64,000 nt of DNA from Xenopus tropicalis (lineage: Eukaryota > Chordata > Amphibia > Anura > Pipidae): contig NC_030679.2 in NCBI RefSeq assembly GCF_000004195.4, positions 33,097,712 through 33,161,711 of the forward strand. Reading direction: 5' to 3'. The notes under the pieces are model-generated. The model saw nothing but the letters and a program-made list of their open reading frames with translations. It was not told the origin of the DNA and made no database searches. Made by a program: the position numbers and the translations under genes. Numbering within the stretch: the first letter of the stretch is position 1; every line of letters starts with the position of its first letter. This document shows, in pieces, positions 55,290 to 64,000 of this stretch.

Positions 55290-55710
55290 GGCCAAATGAC
55301 CAGCAGGTGGTGCTGTTGTTTCAAATTCATTCTATTAGCAGTTGTAAAAATTGCCAGTATCTTGAAAACTGCAATGTTATTTGCAAAAGTGTTAAACTAC
55401 AACTCCCAGCTTTCCCTGACAGCTCACATGTGGTCAAAAAATTAAGTTAGTTAGCAGAGAAGAGTCATATAATGTTTCTCTGTATACTTCTAGGAAGAGC
55501 AACATCACAATATATTAATTTTCTCAGTAAATTAATTTTTAAAGGACTGTAGCCTTTTGGGTGAAATGACCAGCAGGTTGCACTGTTGTTTTAAATTCAT
55601 TATATTATGAGTTTTAAAAACTGCTAATGTCTTGAAAACTAGGGGAAAAAATGTATGTTGCAAAAGTGCATAGAAGAGCACTCTGAGCAGTGAACAGCCT
55701 CTTTAAAACC
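55290..55710 (+). mobile_element. T2-like repeat with an internal direct duplication
   Basis: AAATGACCAGCAGGTGGTGC...GTTTCAAATTCATTC (from about 55296) is repeated as AAATGACCAGCAGGTTGCAC...TTTTAAATTCATTA (from about 55564), each followed by TGCCAGTATCTTGAAAACT-like sequence. It ends GAACAGCCTCTTTAAAAC. ACTACAACTCCCAGC at 55395 is a widespread vertebrate repeat motif. Confidence 0.5.
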
Positions 55711-55718
55711 TAGGCGGT

Positions 55719-55872
55719 TGTGTAATAAATGTCACCCAGGTGTTTGCCAGGTGCAGTAACCCATAGCAACCAATCAGCAGGTAGAATTTACAAGTCACCT
55801 GTTTAAAAGCAAACATCTTATTGGTTGCTATAGGTTACTGCTACTGTGCAAACTTTTATTACATAAGGGGGT
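55719..55872. mobile_element. Short foldback MITE with CAAT-box-like arms, complete
   Basis: TGTAATAAATGTCACCCAGG and CAGTAACCCATAGCAACCAA pair with TTGGTTGCTATAGGTTACTG and AACTTTTATTACATA. Best-preserved copy of the 6615/24613 type. Confidence 0.75.
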
Positions 55873-55879
55873 TAGAATT

Positions 55880-56240
55880 TCTCCCTCAGGAATTTTCTTT
55901 GGCTGTTGGCTACTAAGCCTGCTCAGTACTTCTCAGCTCAGAGATAACATTTCCGGTTCCCATAGAAACTCTGCTGTAGCTGCTCCTATTTTTTTTCTCC
56001 TAATCTCCTGTCTAAAATCAGCTTAAGCATTACAGTGCTCAATCCAAGCTGGACTTTTTAGCAAATTTATTTCTGCCTGTGTAAGCCTGCATTCTTGATT
56101 GAATGAACTTTACAGGGATGTGGTGTTTGCAGATGTATGTCACTGAAGATGTGTGAGAGGGAAAAGCTGCTATTTGTTATATATGGATATAAGCAGCACA
56201 AATGTTACCATTTGGGTGGGGGAGATGTGCCCAACTTATA
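55880..56240 (-). mobile_element. T2-type element, reverse copy of 40104-40640
   Basis: CCATAGAAACTCTGCTGTAG, GCTCAATCCAAGCTGGAC, TTTATTTCTGCCTGTGTAAG and CCTGCATTCTTGATTG are complements of blocks in the 40104 element, in reverse order. The right boundary is approximate, near GCCCAACTTATATACATT. Confidence 0.65.
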
Positions 56241-57821
56241 TACATTTGCTGAACTACAAATCCCAGCATCCCATGACTGCTCACTGGTACAGTTGTCTTC
56301 AAGCTTCAGCTGTAGGACTATGTTATGCTTTCAGAGCACTCTTATATACTCTTACACACTCGAGTTATGAATATAATGAGTTATACCGATCTTCTGTTAA
56401 AAAGGAAGCAGTTCCTATATCAAAGAAATGTCAACCATTTTCTCTTTATTCCGATATAATTTCACAAGAGGATTACTACTGCAAACAATCCAACATTGTT
56501 ACCAGCCTGCAAATCCTTTATGTAGGCCAATATAATGTTTAACATAGAGTGCAATATAATTTAATATCATTTAATTGCCGCACCAGGATTTACGGAATGA
56601 TAAAAACCCACGCACGGCGTTCTCAAATTCCTTATCCAGAAGAGAACAAAAAAAAAATATTGTCATTTCAGACTTTATTATGTTTTCCATTTTTCTAACA
56701 GACATTTAGAATGAGTTTTGAATTGAATAGAAATAGTAAAAAAAAAATTTCACCCGAGTCATTCTCACGTTATTAGGTTTCACTTTAAATCTTACCTTAT
56801 CTTAATAGCGGTAATGGTCTTTAATGTCAGATCAGTTTCACAAGACATTTTTAAAAATTGTGCTCTTTTTTTTTTTTCCAGTGCTTCACGTTACTTAATT
56901 TTATGTTTGTGTTTCTTGGAGAACTGACAGGAAAATTTTGTACTATTAACTGGAGACCTTGTTAGGGTGAAAGAGTTATTTATCCTCTGTTCATAACCTA
57001 GAGATCTGACCTTCCGAGCTGCAAGGGGAAGTAAGAGAAGGGTGAACGACTTTGCTCTGTCTGCTTGTCTGTCTCGGCTTTAATTTATACCCCCATTCTT
57101 GTGTGGGGGTTCTAATATAGTAAGTGAGGCGCTGCGTGTCTGTTGATAAGGAGGCTGGGGAATTCCTTAAATCAAAACGTATTGTCGGATGAAAACCGAA
57201 TGATGTGCCTGGATCCATCAAATGCTATTTCTGGAAACCATGTAATTGCATTGTATGTAACTTTTGCTGATACCTGTCAGAAATATGCCTTCATTTTCAT
57301 GAGGGGCTATGGGCCTGCGCATTGCTTCATTGGGAACATACAGTTGACTTAAATTGACAGTGGCTCACAAGGGACATGGATGTTGGCACTGGCTTAGAAA
57401 AAGTATTAAATCCAGGATTTTAGGCTTCCATTACTGTGCATTGAATTTAATTGCCCGTGTCATAGTAATGCTCTTTCATGCTAGAGCAGAAATGTTTTTG
57501 CTTTGGCCCCAACACTATTATTGTTATTAATAGGCAGAATCTGCACACAGCAAGACCTCTTTTCTGGTAGTGTCATAGGCTCTTTGTCTCAACTGTTCAC
57601 TGAAGGGTGGGAGGCCAGTGAATACGCTCTCTGCATTGCTCGTTTTCATGCCATATTATGATTCATCGCGTTCATTAATGGTGGTTGCTTGCGCTCCAAG
57701 CTCGAACATACTGTCTAATAAAACAGAGAACCAAAGTTTGATTGTATTCTTTTTGTCTAATAATTCCATGTACATGCAGTGGTTAGTATGTAGCACTGCA
57801 TCAGCACATACCACCCATACC
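56241..57821. other. Unassigned sequence; candidate conserved segment 57100-57340
   Basis: GAACTACAAATCCCAGCATC at 56250 is a common vertebrate repeat motif. The rest has no recognised repeat. 57100-57340 is even in composition and repeat-free. No exon recognised. Confidence 0.38.
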
Positions 57822-58250
57822 AAGGGGTGGTTCACCTTGTTATAGAATGGTCTATTCTTAACAAATTTACACTTGGTCTTTAATTTTTTTTATAGTGTTT
57901 GAATTATTTGTCTCCCTCCTCCATTTTTTTTCCATCTTTCAAATAGGGGTCACTGACCCTGGCGGCAGCCAAAAAACTATACATCCATTAGGCTACCATG
58001 ATATAGTTATTGTTACCTTGTATTACTTTTCTTTATATTTAGGACCTCCTCTGTCCATATCCCTGTCTCTCTTTTAAAGCGCTGCCTGGTTGCTAGGTTA
58101 AATTGGACCCTAGCAACAAGATAGCTGCTGAAATTCCAAACTGGAGAGCTACAGAAATTCAAAAACTGCAAATAAAAAAATAGAGGCCAACTGCAAATTG
58201 TCTCAAAATACCACTCTATGAGTTAATTTAAGGGTAAACTACCCCTTTAA
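57822..58250 (+). mobile_element. T2/Kolobok-type MITE
   Basis: Left AAGGGGTGGTTCACCTTGTT and right GGGTAAACTACCCCTTTAA are inverted. Blocks: TTATAGAATGGTCTATTC, CAAATAGGGGTCACTGACCC, GGTTGCTAGGTTAAATTGG, GCAAATTGTCTCAAAATACC. About 429 bp, the most complete forward copy. The 60-codon frame inside is not coding. Confidence 0.85.
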
Positions 58251-59853
58251 GGACACACCTGCTTGGTCAGTGAATGACATTGATAAAGCACTTTACCCAG
58301 AAGCAAGATTACCTTTACACTCTAGTGTAGTAGGGTCTTGTAGTTCAGCTCCATATTTACATGGCTGTAAAATGTACAGACTATACACATGCTCTTAGAT
58401 ACTGCATCAGAATCTCAAGGGTTGAGTGAATAATACATTTCCTGCTTGTGTGATTAAGGAAAGCAGGTCAATGCTGCAGGGAGACTCTCGCTAAAGTGGC
58501 CTATGGACTGCAGAGTACATTAACAATCTGGCACTTGCCCAACTTGGCTAACTGTTGCTTTTCCTCTTTACCACTGAGCTTTCCTGAGATTGCCTGACAC
58601 TGTTTTATTTGATTTTCATAGAAATTGCATTTGAAATAAATCATGGATCTACCACTCTTTTCCTTGAGGACCCCCTACAGTGCTGGGTCGGGAGCAGATG
58701 AATATCATTTCCACATCCCAGTTTGCTCCAGTGACTCAGGCAGATTAATATACCTATGTTTGTATCCTGGCACACTGCTCTACTGAGGACTTGGGAACAG
58801 ATTTAGTTGCAGACCAAACAAAAAGAAACAATAACAATAAAGCAATCCATGTCCAATGTAGCCTTTCTATTATGTTTACTTTCCCTACTTTCCATTTGTT
58901 TTTCTTTGCCTTTCTGCCCAAATCCGTTCTATAAGGAAAATTAATTCTATTAGATCCGTTCCAGGGTTGGTGTCTGCGGATGATTATTGGTAAATTTGCT
59001 GAAAGTACAATAACGGCTAATAAATAATACATCTTCCTGCCCTAGGTATTCCTTCAGTGGTCATATGTGTTATTCCTTTATAAATCACAAGAGTTAATCT
59101 AAAAGCAAATTTGCTTGTTCCGTCCCCAGATTATTATTATTGCGTAAGTGTTGATGTGTTTATGCTCACTCCCAGTGGAAACACGTGCCTGAAACCACCA
59201 AGCGATGTGCATTATTACAGCCATTGCTTTCCCTCTTGTGATCCAAGTTTGTCTCCGTGTTGGTGATGACAAAGCCTGAAAAAATGAAACTGGTACACAA
59301 TATGTTCTTATTTAGTGGCTCATAAACTGATTTTTTCCTTTATTCTGGAAATAATGTGTCTTTTCATCCAGTTCAATAACATTATTTTCTATCTTTTATA
59401 TGTAAGCCTTTAAAGTCATATAAAGGTTATTGAATTCACTGCTGGCCATTCTCACACAGCATTACCTTACTGAATAAAACCGGAGCATTTTGTAATAATA
59501 TCGTAAACCGAACGTACCATGGAGATGCCTTATCCATATGATATGTGCTAGTTTCAGGCTAGCTACTGTGCTATATAATTGAGTGAAACAGATTTACGGA
59601 GATACAACAGTGTTATTATTTGCACATGTATATATGTCAATATGTCATAATACACCCCCTGTTGCTAAGGATGCACAAAGTCACCATCATCTAAACAGAA
59701 GCCTATGGCTTGGATCTATCCTTTATATGATATAGTTTTGAACATGGTTTGATGCACATTTTATACATTTCACAGTACATTAGTGGCATATAAGTCATAT
59801 CACCAGGCACATCGCACAGGCTGGGCATATCATGAATTTTAGATTAGCTTAAG
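58251..59853. other. Unassigned, repeat-poor sequence
   Basis: About 1.6 kb without a recognised repeat. The part around 59040-59280 is even in composition and may be conserved. No exon recognised. Confidence 0.4.
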
Positions 59854-60382
59854 TGTCCAGAGACAGTAGGTTTGTATATAGAGAGGGAGACATCAGTGGG
59901 TGTCCTGAGAAGGTAGGTTTGTATGTAAAATGGGAGAAGGTAGGTTTGTATAGAGAGAGAGAGAGATACATCAGAGTGTCCTGAGAAGGTAGCTATTTAT
60001 GGAGAGAGGGAGACATCAGTGGGGGTCCTGAGAAGGTAGGTTTGTATGGAGAGAGGGAGACATCAGTGGGGGTCCTGAGAAGGTAGATATGTATGGAGAG
60101 AGAGATACATCAGTGGTGGTCCTGAGTAGGTAGGTATGTATGGAGAGAGAGATACATCAGTGGAGGTCCTGAGAAGGTAGGTATGTATGGAGAGAGAGAT
60201 ACATCAGTGGGGGTCCTGAGAAGGTAGGTATGTATGGAGAGAGACATCAGTGGGGGTCCTGAGAAGGTAGGTATGTATGGAGAGAGACATCAGTGGGGGT
60301 CCTGAGAAGGTAGGTTTGTATGGAGAGAGGGAGACATCAGTGGGGGTCCTGAGAAGGTAGGTATATATGGAGAGAGAGAGTT
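59854..60382. repeat. 47-bp tandem repeat, purine-rich, about eleven units
   Basis: Unit core GAGAAGGTAGGTATGTATGG + AGAGAGAGATACATCAGTGG + GGGTCCT. Length varies (43-48 bp) through the GAGA part. Strong purine bias on the plus strand. The first units are more diverged, the central ones more uniform. Confidence 0.93.
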
Positions 60383-61099
60383 ATTTGTTTTCTTTCCTGA
60401 TGGTATCAGCCATCTAATTTGTGGCCCATTAGAAAGTAAAAGCTCTCTAACAATAATTCAGAACAGTATACTTATCATAATTGCTTGAAATTCAAAGGAA
60501 AAAAATCCATTCCAGTATTTTTAAATACTTGTTCATTTTGGCTATGACTTTGTGATCTTGCTAGTTGCTAATAACATTATGATGTAGCAATGCTTGAAGG
60601 GATAATGAGAATTGCTGATGATTTAACATAAATCTACCCCCATAACAACACCAGACTGTCATAATATACACATACATAGAAGAAACAAAGTGACTGAAAT
60701 GTGCCTGAGGGTGGTCTCCAAGAAGAACCCCCTTACAATAGTTGCATAGTTTTGGTGTCTGCTGGTCACATTTCAACAAGGTCTCTTAATATGTTTATCC
60801 ATTACTCTTTCTGGACCAAAGGCATTTAGAGATCTGGAATATCTCTAGTGCTTCTTGGCAATTTAAGTCCTGAAATAATTCATACACGTTATGAACTTTA
60901 CACATTATGCTTCTTGACTGTATACAGGAATCGTGTTCTCATCATGGCGAGACATGAATGTGCCTGACTTATGTGGGAATTTTCTACTAATGGTTTTGAT
61001 CACAGGTGCATTGAAGATCTTTTTATTTGCTGGACATGTTGGGTTTAACACAAGAAATTACATGGAAATGTTATTGCAGATCATTAATTATGTATCTAG
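60383..61099. other. Unassigned noncoding sequence
   Basis: No repeat or exon recognised. Confidence 0.4.
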
Positions 61100-61260
61100 T
61101 GGAGGTGTAACTACCATGCAGCAGTTTCCAGGGGGGCCCAGGGAATGGGTAAAACTGCATCATGGGATCTGGTCATGTTACTTCCCCAGACCCTTCTTCA
61201 ACTTAAGCTGGGCTGCCCATTGCAAGCAAGCAAATGGGAGGCCAAAAAATCGTTTTCCAT
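61100..61260 (+). mobile_element. Fragment related to the CAGTGGTGTAACT hAT family
   Basis: CTAGTGGAGGTGTAACTACC at 61095-61114 resembles the left end of the 9567 element, followed by a GC-rich GGGGGGCCCAGGGAATGG segment. No right end found. Confidence 0.5.
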
Positions 61261-61562
61261 AAACAACACGTAGCCGAGTACGGCTAATTTACAAATGCAT
61301 GGTGCAAAGTGCAATTTCAGACTAAACTTGCCAAGTTTTTACCTATAATGCAGTGTTTTTTCTAGACAATTCCAGTGCAGTTGTGGCAGTGCGTGGATTT
61401 TGTGCTTGGCACAATTACATTTGGGGGCATATTTTATATGCCAAGCCGACCGGGAACCCTAGGCAGCTCGGCTGGCCAGCTCGCCCCTGCACCCTCTCCC
61501 CCAGGCACATAGAAATGCACATGATGCTCCAAGACAATCGGCAGGTTAATGGGAGCGCAGAC

Positions 61563-61654
61563 TAGGGGTAGGCAGGAGAGGTACCTACCTGGTGTCCCCC
61601 CAGCATTGCACCCTAGGCAGGTACCTCTTCTGCTTACCCCTAGTTCCAGCCCTG
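61563..61654. mobile_element. Small inverted-repeat element with CAGGGCTGGAACTAGGGG-type end
   Basis: CTAGGGGTAGGCAGGAGAGG pairs with CCTCTTCTGCTTACCCCTAG, and GTACCTACCTGG with CTAGGCAGGTAC. The right end is TAGTTCCAGCCCTG. The left outer end is missing. Related to 13934. Confidence 0.65.
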
Positions 61655-61884
61655 CAGTGGGTACCCTGTATGTACTGCCACCTTTGACATTTCAGGGTTC
61701 CCCTCTGTTAATAGGCTTACCTGCGTGCAGTTTATCAGAACAGACCTATATTGATAAACGATGTCAATAAGCATGCCAACTTCCAATAATTAAAGTTTTA
61801 CTATTTTAAAATGTAATGATTTCCATGGGTTATTGTCCAGATATGAATTTGTCCAAATATGTGCCAGAACTCAGTAATTTCAAT

Positions 61885-62148
61885 TAGGGATGCACTGAAC
61901 CCAGTTTTTTGGGTTTGGGCGAACCCCCGAATCCATACCAAGGGATTCGGCCGAATACCGAACCAAATCCGAATCCTAATTAGCATATGCTGCGCGCTGC
62001 AAATTTTTTTTCACTTCCGTGTTCACATGGACATTTAACCCTTCCAAACCCTAATTAGGACCGTGAATTCGGCTGAATCCGAAAGGTGACGAAAAAGGCC
62101 GAATCCTGGCCGAATACTGAACCGAATCCTGGATTCGGTGCATCCCTA
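61885..62148 (+). mobile_element. hAT-type MITE, TAGGGATGCAC family
   Basis: Ends TAGGGATGCACTGAACCC and GGATTCGGTGCATCCCTA are inverted. Flanks ATTTCAAT (61877-61884) and ATATCAAT (62149-62156) match at 7 of 8 positions. Interior motifs CCGAATACCGAACC and GGCCGAATCCTGGCCG repeat in inverted order. About 264 bp, non-autonomous. A familiar family in Xenopus. Confidence 0.9.
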
Positions 62149-62156
62149 ATATCAAT

Positions 62157-63439
62157 AGCTAGATGCCATTTGCTTTCAAGGACCTTACAAAAGGTTGATT
62201 TGTAAAAGCTTTAAATGCCCCTGTCTAGCTTTATAGGATGTTTATTTATTGTTGGATTCTGCTTTTGAGGTAGTTAGCAGATATATATCCAGTATATGCC
62301 ACTGCAAGCCTCTCCTCAATTATAGCACTTTCTTATGAAATTGTATTCTTTACTCTTTAGAATAAAAATATTCCAGTCTTTTGATGTTTCTTCAATCACC
62401 ATACAGAATCCTTAGAATTAGACAAACTACAAACTCCGACTTTAGTAACCTGAAGCATATTCTGGGTAAAGAAAAAGCATGTCCACACTTGCATCTTATT
62501 CTATAAATTACACACATCGTATATATACTAAAAGAACAATAGGCTGAAAGTGAAGACATTGAAACCAGAATAATATCTTTATATGTGTGTAGCTGAGCTA
62601 CATTCACGTAACTGGACTCCCAGAGAAACAAACTGGTTTATCTGGCCAAAACCCAAGGTCTGTTTACTTGACTAAAAGGATATTTCACCCAAAAAAATGT
62701 GATTGAAAACATAAATGGTTTCTGTTCCATCTACAGCATCCAATCTTTCACACACAGTGTTTCTTCACCGGGAAATGGTTATTTTCCACAAAGAAACCCA
62801 TGAACGCTTCTATGAAATAAAACAGACTGTGGGACTAGAGTTAAAACCTACAAAATGATAAATCCAAGTTGTCTGCACCAACTGAGCAGTAATTGAAATA
62901 TCAGATTGTTGCATGGCTTCCAAAAACGTTGGATACGTTAACTGTTCACACATAATAGCTTTCAGAGACAGATTGTAGGACATTGTGTCGTGTCAGGGAT
63001 CCAAGTTGTTTTGGAACTCAACGTGGTTGTGTAAAATGAGACGGATAGCTAATAGCGAGCAGGTGGATTTACTGCTCAATATCAGGGATGCTACATATAA
63101 CATTAAATGCATTTACTGTTCTATTGCATGATTAAGAGAGTACCTGTAATATCTGTAAATCAACAGTGGAAACTCCATGATCCCTTCATTTAGGAGTTCA
63201 AAATCATTCAGTCTTTCCTAAAGTGCATTATTAGTACATCAATATCAAATCGATCAGTCAATTGCCTAACAACCTCGGCCCAACGTTTATGTGGCCAGTC
63301 ACAGCCCAGTTATAAGGTAAATCACACCTTGGTTTTTTGTCTTTGACCACAGCTTTCGTAGAAAAGCTGTTTGAGTTTCAAGGAATACAGTGTTTCGCTG
63401 CCTAGTAAATCATGCAATGAGGCTTGTTTACAAACATGT
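62157..63439. other. Unassigned, repeat-poor sequence
   Basis: About 1.3 kb with no recognised repeat. A 79-codon minus-strand frame at 62392-62631 has no domain. Confidence 0.4.
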
Positions 63440-63545
63440 GCACGAGTGAAGTTACCCATAGCAACCAATCAAATCTTTACTTTACTTTTTTCATTTTTGG
63501 TAGACTGTTCAGTGCTGACTGGTTGCTGCTGGCAACTTAACTTGT
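63440..63545. mobile_element. CAAT-box-like small MITE, fragment
   Basis: AGTTACCCATAGCAACCAAT pairs with CTGGTTGCTGCTGGCAACTT across about 60 bases. Same type as 55719. Confidence 0.55.
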
Positions 63546-63857
63546 TCAATTTGGCCCCTGTATTCGTAAATGAGTTTTTGTGTTCTCATCTGGGATGAGT
63601 CAAAATATATAGATGATGTTTCTCATAGCACCAACTAGGCATGCTCATTAAAACTGCATTTTTAAACCAGTGTTTGTCATAGTTGTAGATATGAAATGCA
63701 TTCCTTAATAATACAGTTTCCAGACACAGCAATATAATTCACTTTCCCCTCCCAAGGTGGCAGTTACCGGCTGCCTAAATGGAAAATCCCCATAGCCTAC
63801 TGCCAGATTTACTATTATAGTTCCCATTTCTCTCCTTGTTCCATTGTGCCTCCCCTA

Positions 63858-64000
63858 TGGCCTTATTGTTGAAATAGAAGAGCTGAAAGTGTTGAAATAG
63901 AAGAGCCGAAATTTCGATTTAAAAATTGGGATATTGGCTCTTAAGGTTACCAGTAGCAGATTTTTGCCACTCTTGGTAATTGTTGGGCACTGGCAGCGGA
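63858..64000 (+). repeat. Repeat fragment ('AGAAGAGCCGAAATTTCG'), runs off the window
   Basis: GTTGAAATAGAAGAGC occurs twice (63869 and 63891), followed by GCCGAAATTTCGATTTAAAA and GATATTGGCTCTTAAGG, an inverted pattern. Probably a dispersed element related to 1640-1995; incomplete here. Confidence 0.4.

Noticed and set aside
61136..61260. Exon-like GC-rich frame within 60933-61262 (109 codons)
   Set aside because: The GC-rich part begins with a hAT-like end (GTGGAGGTGTAACT); no splice signals or domain seen.
1..64000. Autonomous transposase or reverse transcriptase gene
   Set aside because: No frame shows recognisable catalytic motifs; all mobile elements seen are short non-autonomous copies or 3' fragments.

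Overview
The window looks like nuclear DNA from a frog of the genus Xenopus, from an intergenic or intronic stretch. No protein-coding exon or structural RNA gene could be supported. The organism call rests on repeat content. There are many short non-autonomous DNA transposons of types I recognise as abundant in Xenopus: T2/Kolobok-type elements with TTAAAG ends, elements bounded by CAGGTATGGGA...TCCCATACCTG, hAT MITEs bounded by CAGGGTCGGACTGGG or TAGGGATGCAC, a Harbinger-type foldback element, and 'GGCCATACACGG' elements. I cannot decide between X. tropicalis and X. laevis, and family names are from memory, not from a database search. The longest open frames are about 140 codons; none shows a domain, and many lie wholly inside repeats.

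Layout. 0-8 kb: a CAGGTATGGGA MITE with a nested foldback, a hAT MITE and two 'GGCCATACACGG' elements in opposite orientation. 8-16 kb: two hAT MITEs with clear 8-bp target duplications, a T2 element and LINE/SINE-derived tails. 16-24.6 kb: two related composite elements in opposite orientation (17.4-18.3 and 19.9-20.6 kb), each with a long hairpin and a G/C-skewed minisatellite, then a 23-bp minisatellite and several MITEs. 24.6-28.5 kb: a nested MITE stack and a 'CTCGAGTATAAGCC' element. 29.9-33.4 kb: the longest repeat-poor stretch. 35-44 kb: scattered T2 and hAT elements and a 300-bp Harbinger-like palindrome. 45.9-46.6 kb: a 240-bp palindrome beside a (TA)n tract and a LINE 3' tail. 47.9-52.0 kb: a recent tandem duplication (1.7 kb period) built on a 34-bp minisatellite. 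52.8-53.2 kb: a 93-bp tandem array. 59.9-60.4 kb: a 47-bp tandem array. 61.9-62.1 kb: a hAT MITE with its 8-bp duplication.

No genes act together here. What can be read is a history of transposon insertion, nesting and tandem amplification, with repeat-free islands between. Some islands may be conserved regulatory elements, which needs cross-species alignment. The most striking structures are the 47.9-52.0 kb duplication with its resolvable breakpoints, the two large palindromes, and the oppositely oriented minisatellite elements.
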